Of a stretch of 64,000 bases of DNA, positions 51,707 to 62,693 are shown piece by piece; position 1 is the stretch's first letter, and each line of letters starts with the position of its first letter. The DNA is from Zerene cesonia (taxonomy: Eukaryota; Arthropoda; Insecta; Lepidoptera; Pieridae). The stretch lies in NCBI RefSeq assembly GCF_012273895.1, contig NC_052113.1, forward strand, positions 3,958,195 through 4,022,194, written 5' to 3'. Made by a program: the position numbers and the translations under genes. Below the pieces are notes generated by a model. That model did not search any database and had not been told where the DNA came from. It saw only the letters and a program-made list of their open reading frames with translations.

Positions 51707-52565
51707 TTTTTAAATAAATTTTAAGAAATTCGCGTAATATTACATTTCATAATTATGTCCTACAATATAACCTATAACTTAGTAGGTATAATAAGTGAGT
51801 GTTTTGTCGAGTGTTACTTATATAATATATTTTTAGCATCAATGGCTAAAGACAAACAAAATATTTACAGTCTAGTTATATATCTTATAAGAAAACAATA
51901 AAATATAAATATAATACTTAAAGACGTTATAAACATATTTAATTAAATAATTATACGTGTTTATAATGAAAATGTAGCTCGTATCAAAACATGCACGCAA
52001 TTAAAATTACTGTAAACAATGTTTATTTAGTCCTTTTTGTCGTGATAAAAAGCTGTAAAACGTGATTACGTTTTAAAGCAAATATAATTGTGATAATACA
52101 TAGGTTATGCATAAATATATTTAAGAGCAAACTTACAATTATCTTCCAAATAGGAAAAATGGGACACAATCTACTTTATTTCAAATATTTACAACTTAAC
52201 ATTGGCATTATTAAGCAAAATAAGTGATGAGATTATATACTTAGAACATTGAGCTACAACAAATAGATTGACATTTTTTCTCTTACAAGACCCGAATAAA
52301 ATTCCAATTCAAACTAAAAAAGTCTCTCCAAAAACATACTGAAAAAAATCAACCATTCATTTAGAAAAACAAAAAAAACATTTATATATCATTATCTTCT
52401 ATCAACACAATAGTTCAATAGAGCCGTATATTCTAAGCGTCTAAAAAACAGTTAAAGTAAAACCATCAAATTGTATACAAGTGTGTAATGCCACATCAAA
52501 TATATGAAGTGCCTCATTCCAATTTCGCCGGTTCTTATGCTGGTAAACGTTAACTTTTTCACAAC
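49484..52565. other. AT-rich non-coding stretch
   Basis: No exon recognised; ORFs such as 50923-51192 on the minus strand have no family signature. A poly-A tract lies at about 51690-51706. Confidence 0.4.
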
Positions 52566-52793
52566 AGAAATTAAAAACTTTTCAACGGATTTTAAACGCG
52601 ATTTATTCATTATATTATTAACCCGACGTTTCGAACACTTTACAGCGAGCGTGGTCACCGGGAGACTGAGTCAGTCTCCCCGTGACCACCCGGGTTAATA
52701 ATATAATGAATAAATCGCGTTTAAAATCCGTTGAAAAGTTTTTAATTTCTAAATGTATAATACTCGCGTGAAACCAAACACAAGAAAATACTA
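52566..52793 (+). mobile_element. Snapback retroposon (Penelope-like LTR?), copy 2
   Basis: Perfect 60-bp inverted arms (52566-52625 and 52691-52750) enclose a second, nearly perfect inverted repeat built on 'gtggtcaccgggagact' and 'agtctccccgtgaccac'. The 3' segment 'tgtataatactcgcgtgaaa' and 'caagaaaatacta' is shared with copy 1. Flanked by the direct repeat tttttcacaac (52555-52565 and 52794-52804). The left arm holds the complement of 'gttcgaaacgtcggg'; the right arm has lost that block. A complete hammerhead core (CUGANGA) is not present. Confidence 0.75.
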
Positions 52794-52804
52794 TTTTTCA
52801 CAAC

Positions 52805-53740
52805 AGTTGCCACAACGCTCCGAACCACTCGCAAGTTTCCATCGAAGTGAATTACACAAAACGTTATGATGTGAATCAACCGTACTATTGTTCGCGACAA
52901 AGCTTCTCAAACAAGTTGCAGGAAGCGAGCTTTCCTTCAGGAAATTACTTGCAGTAAACTACCGTATAGAAATGTTACTGTGTAAACTGCTTGTAGGAAA
53001 AAATGGAATATGATTTCTTAACGCTTTAAGGCGAAATAATAACTGAGGAGGCGATAGATATGATAAAAACTTACTATACTTGTTTGAGTTACAATCAACA
53101 CATAGAATGTTTCATTGTTTTTATAATTATTTATACAATTATAATTTATTCAAGAGAATATTTACAATTGTTCTAGATACATGTTCCATGAAATGTAGTG
53201 ATCAATTTTCTTGCAATAAAAATATTAAGATTTAAAAAATAATCATCGTACTGAACGTACCACACTCACAAAAATCGGTATATTAAATTTAAGGAAAAAT
53301 ATTGTTATATGATATCTGCTTCATCAACCAGAACATTTGCAAAAAATCTATACATTATGTAGAATATATAAGTAAAATATATTTTTAAACAATTTAAAAC
53401 ATACAGCTTGTATATCATGCGTTAAAATTAAAAAATTCTTTACCATATTTTTATCTTGCGTTAAATTGAATTAACGGAAGCATTTTAATATCAAAGAGAT
53501 TTTGTAGACTCATTATAACAATAAAACCGGCGAAAAATAACGTTCAAGCAAATATTAAAATTTTTTATAAGTCCTTTAAATATAATTTATAAATAGTCTG
53601 AGTTATTCATTCTGAATAAATTGACTTTATGCCGTTTTTGTTGAAGTTATGTGCGGAGTGGTTACATTTACAGTCTTGCTTTTAGCTTATTGCTTTAGAA
53701 ATTATGGGAGATATATAAATGACATTCATTTAAAATATGA
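52805..53740. other. AT-rich non-coding stretch
   Basis: No feature recognised. Confidence 0.4.
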
Positions 53741-53888
53741 ACCAATAATATAATAAAGAGGAAACATTCGTTATATACTAATGGCTTCCCATAAAAACTG
53801 ATGGATCGATTTAAAAATTCTTTCACGTTTAGAAAGCTGCTGTATGCTTTTAGTACCACATACGAGGCCAGGGCGGAACGCAAGTAAT
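53741..53888 (+). mobile_element. Family D short element, copy 3 (eroded)
   Basis: 'taatataataaagaggaaac', 'actgatggatcgatttaaaa', 'attctttcacgtttagaaag' and the right end 'ccagggcggaacgcaagtaa'. The 'ggctatatatgtaccacg' block is reduced to 'agtaccacatac'. Confidence 0.65.
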
Positions 53889-54209
53889 AACTTTGCAGTA
53901 TTAAAACCTATGTTTTTATTCTGAGTATATAAATTAACAATCCGAGAGTAAACGTAGATTATTTGACAACAATAATAATTATAAATACACTGATAAGTTT
54001 TTCTTTAAAATGATACACTATGTTTCTACTGCAGAAACTGGTTCGAATTTATTAGTAGTTATTAAATATTTGAAATTTAATTGAATTTACACATTTTAGA
54101 CATCCAAATATACAATTCAATTCAATTCAATTCAATTTATTCAATTTATTTCATACATACATACATTTTTGACATTTTTAAAATTACAATTTATAGCAAT
54201 TACAATTTA

Positions 54210-54612
54210 GTAAACGAAATAATCACTGTTATACATTCACTCAGAACGAAAGCCGCTTCCGGGTGGGATGGTATTCCCCCATCTATTCTTAAGCGATACG
54301 CGGCAACTATAGCCCCGGTCCTAAACTATATTTTCAACCTCAGCTTCCAAACTTCAACTTTTCCGACCTCCTTTCAAAAAGCCATTATCCATCCGATATT
54401 CAAAGGAGGAGAAAAGGATTCTCCAGGTAACTATCGCCCCATAGCAATCCTAACTGCATTGTCGAAGGTTCTTGAGCGCTTGATCAATAATAGACTAGTA
54501 AATTATCTAGAAAACTTTAAACTTATATCATGTCAACAATTCGGTTTTAGAAGAAATAAAAGCACCACCGATGCAGTTCAAGAACTAACAACATTTATTG
54601 TAAAAAAATTGA
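54210..54612 (+). pseudogene. Truncated LINE reverse transcriptase fragment
   Basis: 134 codons open from the arm junction to the gap edge. They contain typical non-LTR RT blocks: SGWDGIPPSILK; FQKAIIHPIFKGGEKD followed by SPGNYRPIAIL (the K..NYRPI block); LSKVLERLINNRL; and QQFGFRRNKSTTDAV. The endonuclease domain and the start of the ORF are missing (5' truncation), and the FADD catalytic block would fall in the gap. The apparent Met and the first 43 codons of the longer open frame are inverted 3' UTR and flank, not protein. Copy inactive as it stands. Confidence 0.9.
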
Positions 54613-55612
54613 NNNNNNNNNNNNNNNNNNNNNNNNNNNNNNNNNNNNNNNNNNNNNNNNNNNNNNNNNNNNNNNNNNNNNNNNNNNNNNNNNNNNNNNN
54701 NNNNNNNNNNNNNNNNNNNNNNNNNNNNNNNNNNNNNNNNNNNNNNNNNNNNNNNNNNNNNNNNNNNNNNNNNNNNNNNNNNNNNNNNNNNNNNNNNNNN
54801 NNNNNNNNNNNNNNNNNNNNNNNNNNNNNNNNNNNNNNNNNNNNNNNNNNNNNNNNNNNNNNNNNNNNNNNNNNNNNNNNNNNNNNNNNNNNNNNNNNNN
54901 NNNNNNNNNNNNNNNNNNNNNNNNNNNNNNNNNNNNNNNNNNNNNNNNNNNNNNNNNNNNNNNNNNNNNNNNNNNNNNNNNNNNNNNNNNNNNNNNNNNN
55001 NNNNNNNNNNNNNNNNNNNNNNNNNNNNNNNNNNNNNNNNNNNNNNNNNNNNNNNNNNNNNNNNNNNNNNNNNNNNNNNNNNNNNNNNNNNNNNNNNNNN
55101 NNNNNNNNNNNNNNNNNNNNNNNNNNNNNNNNNNNNNNNNNNNNNNNNNNNNNNNNNNNNNNNNNNNNNNNNNNNNNNNNNNNNNNNNNNNNNNNNNNNN
55201 NNNNNNNNNNNNNNNNNNNNNNNNNNNNNNNNNNNNNNNNNNNNNNNNNNNNNNNNNNNNNNNNNNNNNNNNNNNNNNNNNNNNNNNNNNNNNNNNNNNN
55301 NNNNNNNNNNNNNNNNNNNNNNNNNNNNNNNNNNNNNNNNNNNNNNNNNNNNNNNNNNNNNNNNNNNNNNNNNNNNNNNNNNNNNNNNNNNNNNNNNNNN
55401 NNNNNNNNNNNNNNNNNNNNNNNNNNNNNNNNNNNNNNNNNNNNNNNNNNNNNNNNNNNNNNNNNNNNNNNNNNNNNNNNNNNNNNNNNNNNNNNNNNNN
55501 NNNNNNNNNNNNNNNNNNNNNNNNNNNNNNNNNNNNNNNNNNNNNNNNNNNNNNNNNNNNNNNNNNNNNNNNNNNNNNNNNNNNNNNNNNNNNNNNNNNN
55601 NNNNNNNNNNNN
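54613..55612. other. Assembly gap (1000 N) inside the LINE
   Basis: Exactly 1000 N; true length unknown. The frame across it cannot be trusted. Confidence 0.98.
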
Positions 55613-55756
55613 ATCTATTCCTTATCTTACTCTAAATGTAAATTATCAGTCCGTACCTTTCTTTTAGCAAAAACTTATGATGAGACAGAGAACCTTCTTG
55701 AAATTCAAACATAAATATAAAAGTTCTTAATTACGGATATTAAAAAATACTCACTG

Positions 55757-55805
55757 TACACACACACACACACATACACACACATACACACGCACTCACA
55801 CACGT
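55757..55805. repeat. (CA)n-rich microsatellite in the LINE 3' UTR
   Basis: CA dinucleotides interrupted by TA and CGCACT. Confidence 0.9.
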
Positions 55806-56149
55806 ACATACTCAAACTCCTCCACTTATAGGCAACTCAGTATATAGATATTTATTTATTTTTCTTCTCTATTGTATTCAATTATAATTTATAATAATAA
55901 TGCTGTCAAATGGCTCAAATTGTGAATCTACTTTAGAAGCAAGCTGTTTCTCCTAAATACAGGTTGCCCTGCAATCTAGCTAGGGAAACATCGGCTTGAT
56001 ATATGTAAACTTTAAAAATATATGTAAGACAAACCGTTTATATAAACTAAATTGTAATTGCTATAAATTGTAATTTTAAAAATGTCAAAAATGTATGTAT
56101 GTATGAAATAAATTGAATAAATTGAATTGAATTGAAATATACAATTCAA

Positions 56150-57196
56150 AACAATATAAATTCACTGTACAATCAACGGGTAACAAATGTTTAAATAAAA
56201 GTACATTTATAACACAGCAACCGATGGCCGTAACAAATTGCCTTCAATATCGATTAATTCTTAACAAAATAAAACTGACAACATCCATGATTTTATGTGT
56301 CTTCTGGGAACGTTTAACAAATGGCCTGAATGTCTGAATGTTACAAGCCGACAGCCGAAAATCCATTTCACGATCTCTGACAGAGGATAATTTGATATGA
56401 TCTATGAGATACACATACGAAATAAATAACCAATGTGGTTAATATACAGCATATGAAAAAGGATATTGGAACTATCAGTAGCTTCCAAATGTAGATTCTA
56501 ATGCTTTTTTCAATGGAAATTTTGGCATGCATTTTAAACTGATCTACATTTTGTAAAGGTACTCTCTTTATATACACAAAATAGGAAGTGTGTTTCATTT
56601 AAATCATCGAAGATGATTGTCGTAATAAAAGATGACATTTAAAAAATACGATATATCAACTGAATCATTTGCCTCTTTACGATTCATTTGATATTTTTTG
56701 TTATGTTAATACACACTATAATAAACAAGTACACTACTTACTACGTACTACTATAATAAACTGTTTTCATACATTGAAAAGCATCTTGATTTAGCATCTT
56801 ATCTGCCATTTTTGGGTCAGATCGCTTATCGAAGGATCATTTGGAGTGTGACGACGAATATAAAGCGAGTCTTAGGAGGTAGATTAGATGATCCCGAAAG
56901 TTTTGCAAGTGGGGAGCAACTTTAATTATGAACTGATCGTCATAACTTCGATTATGTAGACGGCTTCGGCAGAATTGCCACCTTTTGGAATACGTTTAGT
57001 TATAAGGTGTGATAATATTTGAATTCGATATACTTGATATGAAATAGAAGTTTAATACAGTAGATTCAAAATTAGTAGAACAGAATTTGGTTTAACGACG
57101 GTTGGAATTACATGACACAGCTATTTCAATTTTTTTACATTTTACATTTTACACTATTTTTTTTTCTTTACTATTGTTATATGGATATATTCTAAT
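56150..57196. other. Non-coding stretch
   Basis: Nothing recognised. 56815-57005 is less AT-rich but gives no recognisable peptide. Confidence 0.4.
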
Positions 57197-57397
57197 ACTA
57201 GCTACGCCCCACGGTTTCACCTGTGTAAGTCCGTGTCCCGTAGGAATATCTTGATAAAAAGTTGCCTATATGTAATTCCAGTTATCCAGCTATCTACGTA
57301 CCAAATTCCATTGCAATCAGTTCAGTAGTTTTTGCGTGAAAGAGCAACACACCACACACATCCTCACAAACTTTCGCATTTATAATCTTAGTAGGAT
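57197..57397 (-). mobile_element. Family A short element, copy 4
   Basis: 'actagctacgccccacggtt' to 'cattataatcttagtaggat'-like end. Contains 'ccagttatccagctatctac', so it is of the long subtype. Confidence 0.88.
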
Positions 57398-57815
57398 AGT
57401 GTTATAAGGAACAAATCGATTTATTATATCCAATTGAAATAACTATCGAACAACAACACATTTGATAAATATTTCAATTGAATCTTACTGTTATGTTAAA
57501 TTACAGTGAAGTTAAACACAAGAAAATAATAAAAAAATATCCCATATAAGATTAATAAGTAAGATGAACGTTCTAAACTCTAGAGCTCAATATCTGTAAT
57601 CTGTAGGTATCCTAGCTGTGATGGTCTAGTAATGTTGATGCACTAAGCTTGAATCTGCTCTACGCATTTTAAGTAGGATTGTGATAAGTATATCCATGAC
57701 ATAAAATGTACATCCACTATTATACAATTACAGAAACATGTGATAATAAAACATACGGAGAAACGTATCATTTCATTGAGTTTAAATATGATTTCGGAAA
57801 ACTGCAAATTTTAAT

Positions 57816-57985
57816 ACTAGCTGCGCCCCGCGGTTTCACCCGCGTAAGTCCGTATCCTATAGGAATATAGGGATAAAAAGTTGCCAAATTTCATTGCAAT
57901 CGGTTCAACAGTTTTTGCTTGAAAGAGCAACAAACACACACACACATCCTTACAAACTTTCGCATTGATAATATTAGTAGGATTA
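57816..57985 (-). mobile_element. Family A short element, copy 5 (internal deletion)
   Basis: 'actagctgcgccccgcggtt' to 'taatattagtaggat'. Lacks the block between 'aaaaagttgcc' and 'aaatttcattgcaatcggtt' present in copy 4. It contains a (CA)n run. Confidence 0.9.
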
Positions 57986-58128
57986 ATGAAGTAATTATAC
58001 ATGAAAATTTCATAAGTGGTAATAATCACGTTTTCTATATATGTATTTGTAATTACAATTGTATCTTTGCTTTGTAAACGTTCACTCTTATCATTTAGAG
58101 GAAAAATTTGTATTTCTTATCATTATAT

Positions 58129-58280
58129 GTAGTGGTCCGCCCCGACTTCACCCGTGGTACATATATAGCCTATAGCCTACCTCAATAAATGGGCTATCCA
58201 ACTCTGAAAGAATTTTTCAAATCGGACCAGTAGTTCCTGAGATTAGTGCGTTCAAACAAAACAAACAAACTCCGTGTAGA
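58129..58280 (-). mobile_element. Family D short element, copy 4 (inverted)
   Basis: 'gtagtggtccgccccgactt', 'acccgtggtacatatatagc', 'caaatcggaccagtagttcc' and 'gagattagtgcgttcaaaca'; the reverse complement matches 18512-18674 block by block. Confidence 0.88.
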
Positions 58281-58967
58281 TTTTGTATTCCATTAATTTA
58301 TTTGAAAAATGTAGGTTCCGGATTGATATTCCTCTGATCTCTGTCATCTTCAAGAGGTCTTATTCCCATAAAGTCTCGTGTAACATCCGTCATCTCTGTA
58401 ACAAATTGAAGCTGGCGTCTTCCTTTACTTGTCATAAAATAATTCAGCGGATAACAGAGGACATGAGTTGTCACTCGGTTATGTATTCTATAGTTGGGAA
58501 GTATGGAATAAGTATTTTGTTATTGCGTATGGAATATAAAAGCGATGTATGATATTATTTTCGAATACACTAGAGCATAAAATACGTTAAACTACACCGA
58601 TTTCGGCGTAGTAAATGAAATAAAAATTTAATGAATCCCCTTTTGTCACAAAGATTTTGTAACGCATTAATATATTTAATAACTTTTCGATCTACGCCAG
58701 CTTGACCTTCTTCCAATACAGTAATCAATTTAAATTCATAACTCAGTATAACATATATATTTCGGCGAAGGTAAAAGTAGTTAAGGATTCATATTTTTAT
58801 TTTTTTGTTTTCTATTTCCTTTTTAGGAATGAACTGTGATCGATTCTAGTTTATAAACGCAAATTATCTCTTTTCACAACGTTTATTTTTGCTTCGAAAT
58901 CCATAGAAAATTGTGAACAAAATGCCCACTGTAATATCCATACAAGGGAAAACTTTCAGTAAAATGA
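58281..58967. other. Non-coding stretch
   Basis: The 89-codon ORF at 58283-58552 has no recognisable family. Nothing else seen. Confidence 0.4.
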
Positions 58968-59024
58968 AATGATACGCAGAAATGAAATCGTATGCGCAAT
59001 ACGATTTCATTTCTGCGTATCATT
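58968..59024. repeat. Perfect 26-bp inverted repeat (hairpin)
   Basis: Arms 58968-58993 and 58999-59024 are exact reverse complements around the loop gcgca. They read aatgatacgcagaaatgaaa on and through tcgtat. No transposon sequence is recognisable around it. Confidence 0.95.
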
Positions 59025-59437
59025 CAGAAAAGTACATAGTCATCGTAGTTACCGTCAGTTGGGATTTGTTATTATAATCGTGACGTAGATTTAACGATGC
59101 AAAGGGGAAAATGTGTATATTTTTCATACAAATGACGTCAGCCACTCCCATACATAGTGTTAAGTAACCCACTTATTACTTAAATTAATTAAACTTGAGA
59201 TTAGTTTTATTCATATGTTTAAAATATAATGAAATATAATTATTAAACAGTTGAAATTTTCTAAAGAATAGATAAACGTTAGTATTTCAAAATTGGAGCC
59301 TGCGCCTTTCGCTTTTTCATAGGCATAAGGCAGCAAGCTTTATTTACATCAGTCAACCATTTCATTACTTATAAAACTCATACCATATTCAGACATGATC
59401 AAAAGCAAAGGCATTTCAAAGTTTCATTTAGTTATTA

Positions 59438-59646
59438 AGTGAAGTCCCGTATCCCCTAGTGGGGTATGGGGCAGATGATATACATCTGTTTCACTGATCG
59501 ATTTTCTTTATGGACAAGTAGGTGATCAGCCTTCTGTGTCCTGCCAGGCCGAGACATTTTTTTTTTTTTGTGCGTCCCCACCGGGAATCGAACCCAGGAC
59601 CCCTCGGTTCTACGCTCACGCGTTAACCACTGTACCAAGGAGGCGG
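59438..59646 (-). mobile_element. SINE family V, copy 2, with target duplication
   Basis: Minus strand: 'cctccttggtacagtggtta' (A box) and 'gggttcgattcccggtgggg' (B box). A T-run at 59559-59571 lies inside. Perfect 14-bp direct repeats tcatttagttatta (59424-59437, 59647-59660). Very similar to 14087-14320 but shorter in the middle. The 64-aa ORF on it is incidental. Confidence 0.93.
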
Positions 59647-59660
59647 TCATTTAGTTATTA

Positions 59661-60528
59661 CTATAATCTATAACATTAGGCATTCTTATCAGATTTTGTA
59701 GCGGCGTCCCAAATTTAACGGCTCAACGAACACGCCACAACACCGACCCAACTGGAGATATATCTCGCGTTGCTTGGGAGGTTTTATGGTCCACATCGAA
59801 TACCGTAATATTTTATGAATTAAATAATAAATGTGGCAAGGTATACTCAGCTATAATGCAACTTTTTAAAGAAATAAAATGCAGCTATGTTATTACATAC
59901 ATATATATTTTTTTCATCTATTGTAGCAGTAGTTTTTATCATTAATATATTAGAGTTGATTTTTGTTGACACACTTATGTATACTTTCAGTTAATGAAAC
60001 AGACAAATCAGTAGACAGTATTTTATTTAGCGATCTCGTCTAACGTTAGCGTGTTTATTGTTTAATACTTAATATTCATAAAACTTTCCTTACCTATTAC
60101 ATATACCTACAATCTGCACGTGTCTGCATTAAAAAAATAAAGGTCATAAGTATGGAAATCAATATATAAACGTATAACGTTTGGTTCAAAATATGGTGCT
60201 ATCTTTTATTTATATCTTAACGCAAATAAAACAAAACAATCCCAGCACAAGAGAGGACAAAACAAAACAATATTATGAAGAATACACTAAATATAGGAAG
60301 TTTTATTCCCTTGTCGCTAAACTAAGGCTCGATAAGACGCGCCTTTGGGACATGATAACGATGGTTTACAGATTGCCAGGACACAGTTGTGGGTTTGTTG
60401 TTATTTTGTTGTACTATTATATTATTATAGAGAAAAAACACGTTATCAGTGTGTATTTCAGTTTTTTTGTGAGTGTTTGTATGATTTTTGCTAATATTGG
60501 ATCAGGTAAATTTAAGGATTTCGTATGA
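59661..60528. other. Non-coding stretch with an unassigned ORF
   Basis: A 115-codon plus-strand ORF (60181-60528) has no family signature, and its end lies beside a SINE. Segment 59700-59800 is less AT-rich without identifiable coding. Confidence 0.4.
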
Positions 60529-60874
60529 TTTTTTTTTTTTTTTTTCATGTTACAGTCGGCAATGGAGCTGGTGGGACGCCTGATGGTAAGCACTACCACC
60601 GCCCATGAACATTTGTAGAGGCATAAGGTCCTTTGCAGACCTTACGCCTCTACAAATGGCTTGCCGACTTTTTGGGAAGGGATTAAGAAAGGATTGGCAA
60701 TAGGAATAAAGGAAAGGACTGGGAAGGGTAAGGAAAAGGATATGGGCCTCCGGCTCCCCCACTCACCGAACGAAACACAGCAGAATGCTATTTCACGCCG
60801 GTCTTCTGTGGGGGTGTGGTACTTCCACGGTGCGAGCTGGCCCAATTCGTGCCGAAGCGTGCTCGACTACCACA
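60529..60874 (-). mobile_element. SINE family M, copy 4, with an enlarged internal hairpin
   Basis: T-run at 60529-60545, 'ggcctccggctcccccactc', 'tctgtgggggtgtggtactt', and the right end at 'gctcgactaccac'. Here the internal hairpin is 21 bp long with one mismatch (60610-60630 against 60638-60658), longer than in the other copies. Confidence 0.88.
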
Positions 60875-62693
60875 TCAAACAACATAAATGATGTTTTTAT
60901 TAGAAGATGCTAGTGCTAAATCTGTTTCAACAGAACTTTCCATTCACTATAAACATACACAATAAAATACTAAACCAATAAATAATTATTACATATAGAT
61001 ACCTACATACATGGTATATATTTGGCTTGCCTTTTTTCTCCAAGTTTCATGAAAGACGTCAAGTCTTGAATCAGTTTGCTGTATTTTATAATGCTTTTCC
61101 TTATTTTTATTTTCAGTTGTTTCTTCAGAAAGATGTCTTGTGCGCCGTATACCTTTTTATACTCAAGTCTTTACTAGAACCTAAGGCAAATTCCATTAAA
61201 AAAACCCGTACTAAAAACTATATCAGAGTGGCAGAATTTTATACACTCATGAAAGTCTTTCTTTTGCTTTTAGTGTGTTTACTAGCCGCACTACCACGAA
61301 GCTTTTCCTTGCTTGTGCCTGTCCCAAAACTAACATTAGTGTCTTAATTTAGACGTGCTGTTTACTCAAATATAGCACTTTCTGCTTCATTTCTATTTGC
61401 TTGGGCGACGTGTAATTACGCGTGCAAATTCAGTTGAGTATTTCCATTTAATTTTGTTGCATACTCGGAAATTTCTTCATACATGAATATGTAGTATCTT
61501 ATTGCAACTATGTCTAAAACAATTTTACATAAAAATTAAACAGGCACTAACCCAATCATTACTAATACTATAAAGAAAGTTCTCATTTCGAACGTGTGTT
61601 TATAATATTTGTCTTTCTTTCTGGTCGCGTCGGAGAGATTCTATGATACGATTTTTGTATCTATAGATGGCTAAGATTCATGATACATCTCATTCCTATG
61701 ATAATTTCTTTTGTTTATGGAGGGAAACAACATAAATCAGTTGTTTACATTACGATTATAAATATTTTAACTTCTCGTAACAGCCAGCACTGCGCTCATT
61801 ACAAACGCTGGGCTAAATAAAAAAGGCAACTTCGTAACAAATAGGAGAACATAAGTTGACGCAAAAACCATACGAGTCAGTTCGCCAGGGGCGTTTCAAC
61901 TTTTAGCTCATTTGTACCTGCCTTCCTACTCGAAAAGGCTAACATCAATTTGGGCACTCTACTGCTGTGCGTCGTAAAATCCTGTTTTCAAATATAAACG
62001 GACTTTATGCATGCAAAAATAATGAGAACTGGATACGTGTATATGGTTTCAAAGGCAAAAAGTAAAGAGATTTACAACAGTTTTTAATTTTTTAACGTAT
62101 TTTTATAACACGAATTTAGATTGCTTTAAAGAATATAACAAATCGCGTTAAATGAACATTAAATCTTTAACTGTTCGAGTATATTATAAAATTGTTTTCA
62201 AAAGTTTATTGAGTCATAAATTGTTTATTTATTTATGGATAGATAAACATTTGGCCGCCGTTTCACCTAATCGGAATTGAAAAAGCGTCTAAAGTTAAAA
62301 TTTAGTTATCTAGAAACATCTATTCGCATTTGCTTTAAATTTATCAAGATTGTAAGAACTTGGGAAAACTGAATGTAGTAGGAAATTAAAATCGTTATAT
62401 TAGCTGATGATCGTAAGGGAAAAGGTGACGCAAAATATTTCATAGTAAATACAATTATGAGACGTCTTACATTATCTCATTCAGGGGTATATTCGTATAA
62501 ACTTTTTTTTTTACTAATTACTGACAAATTGAATGGATAACGACAATCCGTCTACGATTCGTAGACGTCTACGAGTGATGGAATACTTAATGGGGCGACT
62601 TATAATACAATAAATTAAAAATCTTGGTAGGTACTTAGATATTCTTAATCCTAGACAACGCGATATATTAGCAACTTTGTTACTGTATTACCC
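60875..62693. other. Non-coding stretch
   Basis: The 106-codon ORF at 61027-61347 is hydrophobic at its end but unrecognised and not supported by splice signals I can identify. 61780-61960 is less AT-rich. No repeat paired. Confidence 0.4.

Larger units (their letters stand above)
54121..56136 (+). mobile_element. CR1/Jockey-type LINE insertion with the 3' end at both termini
   Basis: Flanked by a 15-bp direct repeat aaatatacaattcaa (54106-54120 and 56135-56149; the last two bases overlap the tail). Inside, the right end is a LINE 3' terminus with a TTGAA-type tandem tail on the plus strand. The first 90 bases (54121-54210) are its exact reverse complement (right arm 56047-56136). After the left arm a reverse transcriptase reading frame starts abruptly at 54210 on the plus strand and runs into the gap. 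A 3' UTR with a (CA)n tract (about 55757-55800) follows the gap. Clade (CR1 versus Jockey) is uncertain. Confidence 0.85.

Noticed and set aside
60181..60528. 115-codon plus-strand ORF
   Set aside because: Lys/Tyr/Ile-rich with no motif; typical chance ORF in AT-rich DNA ending beside a SINE T-run.
61027..61347. 106-codon plus-strand ORF with hydrophobic stretches
   Set aside because: No family signature; hydrophobicity is expected from T-rich codons.
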